This document shows, piece by piece, positions 53,831-64,000 of a stretch of 64,000 nucleotides of DNA. Every line of letters begins with the position of its first letter. Within the stretch, counting starts at the first letter, position 1. The translations under genes were made by a program, and so were the position numbers. The DNA is from Gnetum montanum. Lineage: Eukaryota > Streptophyta > Gnetopsida > Gnetales > Gnetaceae. Where the stretch lies: contig MNCI01015627.1 of the NCBI GenBank assembly GCA_015680685.1, positions 148,730-212,729 of the forward strand, written 5' to 3'. Under the pieces are notes generated by a model, which was not told the DNA's origin, did not search any database, and saw only the letters and a program-made list of their open reading frames with translations.

Positions 53831-53989
53831 TCCCCCTCAAAACTTTTTGCCGTAATACAAACAACCGACACCTAATAGCAATCAAGAAAGTCAAACCCTT
53901 CCCCATTCCTAGTCCCCAGTCAGACAAGACATCATGCTATTTGACAACACCCTATAGGGCCCCCCACCCCCTCAGGAACCCTAGCACCA

Positions 53990-55432
53990 GCAACTTTATA
54001 AGTGATTTGGCAGTCGAGTGTATGCACAAAATGCCCGCTTTTGGGCATGCACTGCGTCCGACACATCTCGATGTCTCTCTGAGTACACAAATGTTGCAGC
54101 CTCTTGGAAAGACTTAAACACCTTTGCCTTCTTGGTGCGTTCTTCGGTTGTCCCTTTTCCATCTGGGTGCAGATCATGCCCTTTATATCTGATGTCACTT
54201 GAGCGCATGCTAAGTGTTATTGTGCCCAATCATCTAGAATCAAATAGGGGCAATGCCCTTGTTGTAACCATGTACATGCACCCTATTTGTGGGCACGATC
54301 CAGCTGGTGTTGAATCTGGGCGGCCTCCTCCTCCTTCCTAGCTTGCCTCTCCTGCTTTGACTTCTCTTGTAGCTCTTGGAGCCGTGCCTCCTCCTAGAGT
54401 TGCGTCCTTAAAGTCTCTCGCAGCTTTGATTCAAGTGTTTCTTTGGCCATGGCCTCAGCTAGATCACATTGTTGTCGCTCTTCCTGCATAGCCTCCTCTA
54501 GCTACCGCCATTCTTCCTCTCGTTTAGCCCAACGATGCTAGCAAACGGTTTGCTCCTCCTTGCACGCCTCCTCCATTGCCTTAGTAAGAAGAACTTGCAC
54601 CCCCGCAGAGTAGGTTGGGTCACCACCCCCCTGTGTCTCCTCCTTCCAAGCGAACATCCGTAGGATTAGCCTACGTAGCACCCCCAGGTCTCGCTTCGGC
54701 ACGTGACCACCCTCCAACTCATCCTCCTCAACCTTCCCCATCTCCCCCTGCACGGGGGAGAGTTGTTGCTAGCTCAACTCACTAGGATCACCCAATTGAT
54801 CCTCCTCCATGATCTCTGAGTTAGCCCTTGAAGCCTCCTACTTTGATCCACTCGTCAGGTCAACCACTAGCAGCGGCTCACAATGTGAGCGTTGACACCT
54901 ATTAACCCTTCTGATAGCCAACCCTAGATCAGGTTGAATAGACCTTGACCTGAATGCATGCCATAGAGCCAAAATTAGGCCCAAGTGGTGCTCCCGACGT
55001 CGTTGCCTTAGCACATCCAGGAAGTATTGTGGCACATTCACCCGTTCCCCCATCTACATGCAGCACATAGACGTGAAGTGCAGTCCTTGCAACTTCGAAA
55101 CATTGCTGGACTGCACAAATAACCTTTCCACCACCTTTGCCCCATCTTGTCACAATGTGGGAAGCGTTGATTTTATAACCTAGCCACTCCTTGTTTTGGG
55201 GATTGGCTTTGGGAAGAAAATAGCCGCATCCTGCAACTCGTGAACTCTGATGTGGGCCACCTTGTCCTTCGCTTGCACCCCCAATAGACTTGCAATACTT
55301 TCTTTTGTTAGCATAATTCTCACTCCCCGAAATAGGGTGATTTCCTCCATCCAATTCATGAAGGCGGCCTCATCCTCCAATTCCGGCTCCCCTTGTAGTA
55401 GGGGAAGGAGCTTGGCCTGCCCAACCTAAGTA
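53990..55432 (-). pseudogene. LINE4 C-terminal extension joined directly after ORF1
   Basis: Frames in order on the minus strand: KLLPLLQGEPELEDEAAF; FRGVRIMLTKESIASLLGVQ; HELQDAAIFFPKPIPKTRSG; KVVERLFVQSSNVSKLQG; MGERVNVPQYFLDVLRQ and HHLGLILALWHAF. Then follows a long Glu/Gln/Arg/Lys-rich stretch (LRETLRTQL-EEARLQELQE, KSKQERQARKEEEAAQIQ), a probable coiled coil. It ends QLDRAHK...WLQQGHCPYLIL and FQEAATFVYSERHRDVSDAV with LPNHL. This is the most complete copy of the extension in the window. Confidence 0.78.
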
Positions 55433-55433
55433 A

Positions 55434-56828
55434 TTAGACCCCATGCCAAGACCCTAGGTTCCCTTGACCAACAAAACTCTTACCTTGATACGATCCTGAG
55501 GCCCCTTGGGCCCCCACCCCCAAGACACTTGCACGCTGAGGTGGCCCCCTAGGGGGCGTCCCCTTCTCGGTGACAAACATCCAAGTGTCCCCTCCTTTCT
55601 TGGGACCCCAAGACTTCTGACCCACCTTGCAGTTTGCAGTCTAGTGGCCCGCCTTACCACATGATCCACATTGTCGAACCCTTGTGGCCTTGTTGACCTG
55701 TGGGATCGTGGCCACATTCTCATATTCAATAAGCACCTTCTCCTCCCTTGAGGGGAGATCAATGATGAGGTGGCCCCCTAGGGGGCGTCCCCTTCTCGGT
55801 GACAAACATCCAAGTGTCCCCTCCTTTCTTGGGACCCAAAGACTTCTGACCCACCTTGCAGTTTGCAGTCTAGTGGCCCGCCTTACCACATGATCCACAT
55901 TGTCGAACCCTTGTGGCCTTGTTGACCTGTGGGATCGTGGCCACATTCTCATATTCAATAAGCACCTTCTCCTCCCTTGAGGGGAGATCAATGATGACTT
56001 ACTTAATTAGATCCCCTGGTGACAGCGACCGCCACACACAGAATTTGGCAAAGCCCATATGTTCTAGTGAGCTAGTGGCGTGATCAAAGGAAATGAAGTA
56101 TCCAAAACACCTAACAAAAGTTCTAAGAAAATTTGCTTTCCAAATTTCGCATGGAATCCTGAATGTCTGGATCTACATAGGAGCCTTCGAAAAGAGATTT
56201 GGGTCGCAATGAGCACCCAACTGCCAATGTGTCAAGGCCAAGGCGCATGCCCCAAATAACCATGAACCCCCCCATTAAAACCCTGTCCATGTCGGACTCC
56301 GAGGCAAACACAAAGAGGAATAAACTCCCAGGGAGCTGATGAAGCTTTGTAAGGCTAGGCCCCCAATGCATGACAACCCATTGCTTCACCAGATCTAAAC
56401 CGGGGGGTTGCCCTCGTAGAAACAAACTTGTCAATAAGGCTTCGTTTGAGCATTCGCAACCCCTTCTCAGATGGGACCTTCATATGGATTTGCATTGAAC
56501 CGTCCATCTGTAGGCGGTCCTCAATTCCCTCATCCCTAGGGCACCAAGAAGGCCTAATTCGAAACTCAGCCTCATGCCCCCTTTTAGGGCCCTCACGAGA
56601 GTCACCAATAGCCTCCCCCGCCACCCCTTCTGGTGAAGCTTATGGTCCCCCAACTTCACTTTGAGGCATGCTGCTTGTGGCGGAACCACCACCGCCTATC
56701 TTGTCTGAACCCTTACCTCCACTGCCTGTCTCATCTGAACCAGCTGAGATGCCCCTGCTGCAACTGCTGCCCCCACTGAGACCATGCACTGTTACTCCGT
56801 GTCCAGCCATCCCTGCGCTCCCACCCAT
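55434..56828 (-). pseudogene. LINE4 ORF1 remnant (DUF4283-like plus CCHC zinc knuckle)
   Basis: It starts MGGSAGMAGHGVTVHGLSGG with a Gly/Ser-rich leader. Then come FRIRPSWCPRDEG-like and LPGSLFLFVFASESDMDRVL (DUF4283 core). Next are IPCEIWKANFLRTFVRCFGY, HMGFAKFCVWRSLSPGDLIK and IIDLPSREEKVLIEYENV. Last is C-GSC-GKAG-H-(stop)-TAN-C, a CX2CX4HX4C knuckle. TAG replaces Q or W at two of these places. The part from 55537 to 55994 is duplicated in tandem. ORF1 of plant L1s is an RNA-binding chaperone packaged with the element RNA. Confidence 0.8.
55537..55994. repeat. Two-unit 229-bp tandem duplication in LINE4
   Basis: Units 55537-55765 and 55766-55994 differ by what I see as a single base (GACCCCAAGAC versus GACCCAAAGAC). 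The unit covers the zinc knuckle. Since 229 is not a multiple of three, the second unit is out of frame with the first. Confidence 0.9.
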
Positions 56829-56926
56829 CTTCCCTTCTCTGTTCAGAATGTGGCAAGCCCGAGGAATCCCTGATATTCAATGTTTTACATCTCTAATGTC
56901 TTCTTTTCATTGCAATGTAATAATTT

Positions 56927-59900
56927 AAGTATTCTATTCTTCAATTTTTTGTTTTGTTATTTCCTAAAACTAAATTTTAATAACATTTTGACCTGCATAT
57001 TTTGGAAACATTTGAAACACAATTGGACTGTTTTTGGAAGAGGGATTCTTTGGAAAGTTCCTAAAATTTATTTACATTCTTGCATCTCCAATGCATTTTC
57101 CAGTTATTCGGGAACATATTTTTGTTATAGAAATACACTCTGATATTGGGGCGACACATTTGTAATTGAGGCACTATAGTATATGTGATGAATAGGTGTT
57201 ATGCATGTATAGGCATGGTATAGATCTATGAACACACATAGAGAGTAAAGATTCAATGTAGATTAATCATCTCAAATCAGAAATAGTGGAAGAAACGTTC
57301 CCTAATATTGACAATGCAGAGCCAAGTAAGAAGTTCTGCACTTAAACCTCTGACAAAAGTATAGCTTAACATTTACAGATGAATGTACCACAATAACCAT
57401 CCTCAAACACAATTAAAAAGCTTTTGAGTTATCTACGGTACATAAGTTCCTGTAGAATGGGAAACGGTTACTTTGATAGTGATATGGATCAATTATGAAG
57501 GCAGACACATTTCATGAAGTTTCAAGAAACTCATAGTTGAAAATGGTATGAACAGTGTAAGATATTTCATTTTATTTTGGCAGTATGATACAACGGACTA
57601 CACGAAATGTAGTTGTCAGTGGCAATGACTAGAAAAGTATTGTATAGACCATGTGTTACAGATATTTCCTATGTTTACAGCCACAGAGGGTCTAACCCAA
57701 CTGGTTAGATGGTCACAAAGACAAAATTGTATCTTTTAGTTTGTGAAATTTTGTAATGTTATAATCAGTAGTCAGAGAGAGCTTGAATGACTCATTGATA
57801 TTCTCAATTTATTGAAAGACTCAACCACTTTCTCAATACTCAATATTTATTTAGTTTGTTCTTTGCAGAAAGTAAGTCATAAGAGGAAGATGTTTATGTA
57901 GATGCTGGGTAATCTCATAGAGCATTGGGTTAACTACTTAATGATAAGAGGAAGATATGGATGCAGATGATCATTAATAGTTTTCAAGTAGATGAAAGCA
58001 TCACTTAATGAGTCAAGTGATCAAGTGGTCGTGGATCTCCAAGTTGGAGAAACCTATTGTCTCCCACATAAGGCAATTTGGAATTTATTATTTTTGAAGG
58101 CACAATTTGCAGGGCTAGTGTTATAAATTTCAAATATAAGAAGGAAATGCATGCTAAATGTGATATGCCAGTAATGTCAATTAGGACATAACAACTAAGC
58201 ACTGGCCGTAGGGTTAAGTTCATGTAAACTCATGAAAAAGAGAGATGAGGAGGGTTTTATTGTGATTAATTCAAGAAAGTAGACAAACTTTAAAAGTCCT
58301 ATCCCAAAATCAAAGCCTTCTTCTCCAAAACTTGATTCTTTCTATGTCAAATTAGATATTTTAATGGAAGGTGTCTTTGCTTAGGAAGCTTAATCTTTTT
58401 ATACCTTATGACTATTTTTTATTTCAGTTAGTTTCTTTGTTGTGTTTATATGCTTTCTATTCCTAGGATGGTGCTTTCTCAATTTTGTCCCAATAATACC
58501 AAACAAATTCAGTATCCTTTATATTTCTTTGATTATGGAAACATTTCGAATTTTTCGTCTCAGTTATTTTAGTCCTTACAAAATTGTTTCTTAAAATATT
58601 CTGTAAAAATTTTGAATATTGTATTTTACTGGAAATGTCTGTGTTATGGTTGAATACGCAGTACGCTCTTTACAAGGTCCCAACTCTCAAGAGTGTTTTT
58701 GGGTTAGCTTTATTGTAAAGCATTCGTACCGTGATGCAGGTCATCATCTCCATTAAAAGAAATGAAGGTATCCAACAAGCTAGAAAAACTCTGGGTTTTA
58801 ATATATTAGAAGAAAAACCTCTTTTATTGATTTGCTTATAAACAAATTAGTTATGGGAGTCCTATTGGAAGAGGGTTCACGATATTTATACTTCTATTAT
58901 TTTTGCCTTTATCTCAAATTTCATCAAATTGGGGTGACTTATTCGGGTAGGGGAGTGATTTGATGATGGTTTTTATGGTAGGCTATCTACTTAACACTAT
59001 TTTAAAAAGCTTATATTTACCATCCCTGTAAGTTGCATATATCCAATCCAATATGTTGAGGTTGAACTTATTGCTTTAAGGATGCAAGGCACTAGCCTTA
59101 CTGACAAGCGAGACATTAAGCGAGGCAGTTTTCAGAAATGATTAGAAATTTGGAAGGGGCAGTTGGCTATTTTGTGACGGTATGTTTGGTGCTTTTGTTT
59201 GCTGGTGATTTCTGTTATGATAGTTGTGTTGAAATATGGTATAGCTCTCCTAGTTAAAGCATGTTGCTTATGGTTATACAACTCATGAATTTGCTTCTAA
59301 GGGGGTTATGCTGAGACACGATAATGAGGCTGAGTAACTCCACAACCCCAAAATCCAAAACTCCACACATTTCCTGCCCAAAAAAGAAAAACAGGTTTTC
59401 AATCTTGGAAGGAAATAACAATGTAACTATACTATCATTGCTTGAAATTAAGAGATTACAATTAGAAAACAACATGGCAGGATGCATGCAACACCCAATT
59501 ATGAATGTCATTCACTAATAATTTTCTTCACAATCTCTGAATGATCATAAAAAAACACACATGATGGCATAATTACCCTTCCAAATGGGTCCCAAAACTA
59601 GCAGCCCGTTTGATAAGAGCTCTCATGGTCTATTTATAGTTTTTCCGTAGCTGCTTGGCTTTCATTTCACAACTTTCAAGATTGTAACTATGACCTATCT
59701 ATGTGTTGTATTTCACTGACAACTGATTCCAACTTGATTGTGACTTGTAGTAAAGTTTCAATCCTATGTGGCAAGCTGACTACGACTACTAACTCATCTA
59801 AACTAATAGAGTAAACCCCTAAACCCCTAAAGTTGGCCACTTCTTAGTGTGACCAAATTGTGATCCATATCCTCCTTGCACTCAGTTTTGATTTCGCTGT

Positions 59901-61054
59901 GACTAGCACTTTCTTGCTTTTAATTTGGCTGGAGACATCAATTTTTTAGTTCTGGTGATGAGATGCAACGAACAATAGCTTGGTAGTGGACCACTGGTGT
60001 AGGATCACCTCCCATTCCAAGTTGAAATTTTCCTACCTTAGTAGGCAATAGGAGTCATAATGAGTACGTGGCTGAAATTTTGAGTTATTTTGTGTATTGA
60101 AGTTTTGGCTTGCAGTTGGGGTTGCAAGGAGGTTGTGGCTTGCAGGAGGATGCACATCACAACCATATGCCTTGAGAACTAGTTGCTCTTGTGAAAAATT
60201 CAGTTGGAGGTAATTAGGAGGCACTGTGGCTTTTAGTGGCCTGCATTGATAAGTGGGTTGCTCTCAGGTTTTTGATTTAGGAAGGACTGCAATCAGGGTG
60301 TGACTTGCAGCAGCTTGTAGTGAGGAGGTGGCTGCCACAGGGTGCGATCCATGTTTGGTGGTTAGCTAGTTTTTTTAAAAAAATTAAAATTGTGATGGAT
60401 ACAAGGCTTGAATGCAAACCTGTATATTGATGTTTAGCCATGTATTTGGGGTCTTTTGGGGCCATCATCAAATGTATGTTGGCTGAGAGTTGTGACCTTG
60501 AGGCAATTGAGTGAGTCCCTTGGAACATGGTGTGAACTTCCTTAGGTAACTGTGACTCCATTTCCTTGAGAGAAGTGAGGTTTTAAATGTTGTATGAGCC
60601 TCATGCTTTGTAACTAGTTGAGTGTGGTTAGTATTTGAGTGAGAGAGGCTAGGTACTTCCTAGATCTTATGGCTTATGTGGTTGCAAGCTCACAAATATC
60701 TTGTAATCTGTTTTCATCTTGCATGTTTTAATAGAAAGGTTTTTCAGAGTGTTTTCCTTTCTAACATGCATTGTGCTAGAATTAGGGTTTTAATAGAAAG
60801 GTTTTTCAGCCCTTACGTCCCACTGTATCCCAACCTCCACCGTCAGTTAGCTGCTGGGCTTGGTCAAGTTGAGCGTATGCAGTTTGTTAAAAACAAGTCT
60901 CAAATGGCCAATATGCTTAAGACGAAGTGAAAAAGAGAGAGTAAATCATATGCTTAATCTTTGAGTATAAAGTCTCAAAAACATGGAAAAGAACATATTT
61001 CCAATTTTAGGGATATTTGTTTAGGGGAACAACCTTACAACAGATGCTTCAAAA
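56927..61054. other. Intron 8 sequence, possible decayed LTR, not resolved
   Basis: No recognised coding region. A minus-strand CTATAAATAG at 59630-59639 followed on that strand by ACCATGAGAGC suggests an LTR-type promoter, but ends were not found. A short repeated segment containing TTTAATAGAAAGGTTTTTCAG occurs at about 60727 and 60789. Confidence 0.35.
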
Positions 61055-61284
61055 AGCGTAGAGAGGAAAATTAATTATTAGTGAGGAGGATGGTCCTAGT
61101 CTGAACAACATTGACATCATTTTCAATATATGTGTTAGAACTCAAATAGCAAAAGGATTCAATGTAGCAATGGAAGCCTTTGGCAAAATATCAATTTTTA
61201 TAGGAGAGGAAGGTCGAAAAGTAAATGTTGGCACAATGTACATCATGATGGATTGTAGGTTGAGTCTCTTTGACATCTTCTAAC
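61055..61284 (+). pseudogene. Unrecognised protein-like fragment
   Basis: A frame from about 61055 to a TAA near 61284 reads IISEEDGPSLNNIDIIFNIC, then QIAKGFNVAMEAFGKISIFI and GTMYIMMDCRLSLFDIF. Composition looks protein-coding rather than random. I do not recognise the family. It may be part of a retrotransposon upstream of, and opposite to, the gypsy fragment. Confidence 0.35.
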
Positions 61285-62399
61285 CACCTCATGTCAACAA
61301 AATATTTCATCTTTGGGTAGATAGTAATCTTCTTTCGTAAGGAAAAATTTTCCATACGCACCACCTATTTGGATTGATTCATACTTTCCTGTATTCATAG
61401 AAGCTTTTGTCTTTTTTGCTTTCTTTATTGTCATTTGATCATTCTTATCATTGACACTATCTTGATTATTTGTTTGTTTGGCTTCAAATTGTTTTTTCTA
61501 TCATGAACTTCAATACATTTTTTCTTTTCCTCGACATCTATTTTCTTGAGTAGAAAAGGACAAACATTAAATAAGTCTTCTTCACGATTATGAAAATTAT
61601 AAGAATTAGGAAGATTATAATATGTAATTGGTTGAATGTAAGTTGTTCCGCCTACTTGCAATACCAATTACTTTTTATGATTAAGAAAATTCATATAACC
61701 CAAAAAAAAAGTTAAAAGTTAACGAGATCCCAATAGTGTAGAAATAGATTCCATATGCTTCGTTGGACTAATAAGACTAATAAATTTCTTCTCAACTCTC
61801 TCAAAAATCAACGGAAGATTAAATAGCTTGACAAAAATATGGAACTTTAGATTATTCTTTGGATGAGACATCAAAATCAAGAGTCTACTTACGACTAATC
61901 AACATTGCATGTTTATGTATAAAAGACCTTGTATCTAGGGTAGGCTGCACCATTGAAGCATTGCCTAGGTCAGTAAGTAGAAAAAATGAGAGTGAGTAGA
62001 AAAAACGAGAGTAATACTTGGTTTGAATGGCTTGAATTTCATGCTTTTGTATCACAAAATTTAATTGGAAATCAAAATTCTGATTATGAGGTAGTCCATC
62101 CTAAAGTTGAATAAATATATATTATGATGTAAGATAAACTACCAGTGACTCGTAGACATTATCAGAGAGAACAAAATTAGGTGTCTTAGTTGCATTATCA
62201 TTGTGATTAGAAGAAGACATCATAGATTTTTGCTCACCAACTTCTAAATTTGCATTCCAAGAATTAAAAAGAAAATTCACATCAATAGAGGATGCAAAAA
62301 TTTTGGCCTGAGTTGAAGAATTTGAAAATACTTTAAAGTCTTCCATAGGGGAATTCTAGAGAGTTCAAATCTGTTAGAGAAAGATCAAAGAGAAAGAAA

Positions 62400-63233
62400 T
62401 CAAATTTGTTGCAGAAACATCATATCCAAAGAATTAGATATTTGCTCATGTTGGCTATATGAATTGTGGGCACATAGAGTCATCTAGCTTCTGTAAACAC
62501 GTGAAATGGATAATATGTTTTCCTCATTGGAATGTCATCAAAGATTACAATGCGGCAAAGCATAGAATGCAACATTTATCAATCAAATCCGTCAAATCAT
62601 CCTGCATTAACTACATAAAGGTTGCTTGGGGTATTAGTCAAACTAAAAGACATGACTAGCCATTCATAGAAATTGTTTGATGTCTTAAAAGCAGTTTTTC
62701 ATTCATTCTCTAGACTAACTCTAATTTTATGATAACCACTGATCAAATCAATCTTGGGGAACACTTTAGCGTTTGTGAAAGCCTCAAGAATCTAATCTAT
62801 ACAGGGCATAGGAAATTTGTACTTAATAATGATTCTATTCATTGCTTTATAATCAATGCACATTTTAAGCTTATTACTTAGTTTCTTTACTTCTTAAAAC
62901 ATCAAGAATATCATCTATTCTGAAAATAGCAAATTCATACTTAATAGTGATTCTATTCATTGCTTTAGAATCAATGCACTTGCTAAGCACATCAATCTCT
63001 TTCTTTGGAACAATAACCATTGGTACAACACATGGAGGAATATATTTTCTAACAAAGTCATTAGGTAATAGCTCACTAACCTCATTGTGTTCCTCCCGTT
63101 TACTAGGAGTCATTTGATAGGATTTCTGTTTTGAGATGGTTGTAGTTGGAACGAAATCAATTTGTTTTTGAATAGACATAATTGGGGCTAGCCTCTCTGG
63201 TTGCCTTTGAACACTATTGATGTGTGAAGCCAA
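62400..63233 (-). pseudogene. Ty3/gypsy reverse-transcriptase fragment
   Basis: On the minus strand: YIPPCVVPMVIVPKKE, then the CIDSKAMNRITIKY block twice, then FPKIDLISGYHKIRV, EWKTAFKTSNNFYEWLVMSF and VIFDDI near 62535 (catalytic F-D-D retained). The segment around the first block is duplicated with a period of about 117 bp (62785-62880 and 62900-62995). No integrase or RNase H follows. It is stop-broken and is truncated on its 5' side where the copia LTR begins. Confidence 0.8.
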
Positions 63234-63256
63234 TTTGTTACAGCATTATGTTTTAA

Positions 63257-63643
63257 TGTTGACCTTTCTGTATAAAAATACAAGGAGTGTTGTAAAGGGA
63301 AGTTATGTAAACTCCCTTAAAATAGTTAATTAAATGCGAATGAAAAAAAAAGGTGAGGTGGTAGGAAGCTAATTGTGAGTTGGCTTGGAACCTTAAACCT
63401 ATATAAGGTGCTTAGGGGGTTGGTTGTAATTATTAATTCTTTTAATCCTTGAAATAAAGAGCATTGCACCCTTTCTTGTGGGTTTTTTGTACATAGGGTT
63501 TTCACGTAAATTGCTGTGTTGCTTCTTATCTTTGATTTTTCTTGCATTTTGTTTCTTTGGTGTTTCATTGTTATTCTCTACATTTTTGTTTGTGTGGTTC
63601 TGCTGTTCAATCTAAGATTATTCATGCACTATATTTTGTAACA
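63257..63643 (+). mobile_element. 5' LTR of a Ty1/copia element
   Basis: It starts TGTTGACC and ends TTTTGTAACA. It contains a TATA box (CCTATATAAGG at about 63399-63409) and a poly-A signal (AATAAA at 63453-63458) in the right order. The start is the best TG candidate; 63221 is an alternative. The 3' LTR lies outside the window. Confidence 0.7.
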
Positions 63644-63645
63644 AG

Positions 63646-63657
63646 TGGTATTAGAGC
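63646..63657 (+). other. Primer-binding site of the copia element
   Basis: TGGTATTAGAGC lies two bases after the LTR end. It differs by one transition from TGGTATCAGAGC, the common site complementary to plant initiator-methionine tRNA. Confidence 0.85.
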
Positions 63658-63828
63658 TTTTTTGTTGCGAATTGAAATATTGAGATTTGGTGTGTGAGGG
63701 TTATTACACAGTAGTGCTGTACACATTAGTGAACCCTCGTAAGTGCAGTGGAATAGAGTGAGTGGTGTCCATGCCATTTCTCTACGATTTTTTCAATTTT
63801 GTGTAAATTGTGTTTTTAGCTCTCAAAA

Positions 63829-64000
63829 ATGGAACACCTATCGATGGCAGAAAGATTAGTCAAAGTTGAGAACTGGGGAACTTGGAAGATCTTGATGGAG
63901 GATGTTTTTTTAGCTAAGGACTATGGTAATGCAAAATGCGAGAAGCTTAATAGGAAGGTTCTCACAACCATACACCCATGCCTTAGTAGTGGCATATTGC
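63829..64000 (+). CDS. Ty1/copia gag N-terminus, cut by window edge
   Basis: The ATG at 63829 follows the LTR and primer site. The 57 visible codons have no stop and read VENWGTWKILMEDVFLAKDY, then KLNRKVLTTIHPCLSSGIL. This is the start of a copia gag (W-x-x-W-K...ME and KLDRK...I...LS pattern). Gag forms the particle that packages the element RNA. Together with the promoter-bearing LTR this may be one of the younger insertions in the window, but only the first 170 bases can be judged. Confidence 0.8.
   Translation, partial: MEHLSMAERLVKVENWGTWKILMEDVFLAKDYGNAKCEKLNRKVLTTIHPCLSSGIL

Larger units (their letters stand above)
53478..56909 (-). mobile_element. LINE4, ORF1 plus C-terminal extension, lacking endonuclease and RT
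   Basis: It is flanked by a perfect 17-bp duplication TTGCAATGTAATAATTT (53461-53477 and 56910-56926). On the minus strand: a short leader, an ORF1 from 56828 (Gly/Ser-rich N-terminus, DUF4283-like region, CCHC knuckle), then directly the extension (from ~55430 to ~53990), a G-rich 3' tail, and an end at CCCAAGTTTTCTCAAAAAG. At 3.43 kb it has no sign of EN or RT. The protein frames carry several stops and shifts, and a 229-bp near-perfect tandem duplication lies in ORF1. Confidence 0.88.

Noticed and set aside
58650-58720. Possible exon 9 after TACGCAG
   Set aside because: The translation does not resemble the expected continuation of the SEC14-like protein and no matching donor follows.

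Overview
The window is nuclear plant DNA, almost certainly from a gymnosperm or another seed plant with a very large genome. It holds one host gene, read left to right, whose eight visible coding exons (36, 28, 18, 26, 18, 20, 32 and 34 codons) are spread over 2833-52511. Introns of 9.5, 14.8, 15.5, 8.8 and more than 11.4 kb separate most of them. The joined product is the N-terminal ~212 residues of a SEC14-like (CRAL-TRIO) phosphatidylinositol-transfer family protein. The remaining 3' exons lie beyond the right edge. Everything else of substance is mobile DNA in various states of decay inside the introns.

Layout. 1-1500: AT-rich upstream DNA. 1500-2832: GC-richer promoter/leader with purine repeats. 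Intron 1 (2941-12425): a short duplication, a SINE-like patch, a solo LTR (B1) and an antisense L1-type LINE (LINE1). Intron 3 (12695-27483): two copies of LTR family C, one split by solo LTR B2 (TSD AAGAA), then TIR element A1 split by LINE2. Intron 4 (27562-43081): LINE fragment D1 split by solo LTR E (TSD TTTAC), small L1/RTE tails, a GC-rich 5'-truncated LINE (L6), RTE copy R1, solo LTR C3, solo LTR B3 (TSD GGTTA) split by LINE3 (which contains an N gap), and further RTE/LINE pieces. Intron 7 (43608-52409): RTE R3, LINE5 and the uninterrupted TIR element A2. Intron 8 (52512 to the edge): LINE4 with a 17-bp TSD, a Ty3/gypsy RT fragment, and the start of a Ty1/copia element (LTR, primer-binding site, gag) running off the end.

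The most interesting material is one LINE family represented by LINE2, LINE3, LINE4 and L6, with LINE5 as an ORF1 relative. In LINE2 and LINE3 the reading frame continues past the reverse transcriptase and its zinc-binding domain into a roughly 400-450-residue C-terminal extension (CTE) that I do not recognise as a standard L1 part. It ends in the motifs QLDRAH...WLQ.GRCPY and FQEAA.F...H...LPNH. In LINE4 the same extension follows ORF1 (DUF4283-like plus CCHC knuckle) directly. Endonuclease and RT are absent, yet the insertion is bounded by a perfect 17-bp TSD. This looks like a non-autonomous half-LINE mobilised in trans.

No tRNA gene, rRNA, CRISPR or bacterial-type feature is present. Approximate edges are marked as such. 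Family assignments come from motifs read by eye, not from database searches.
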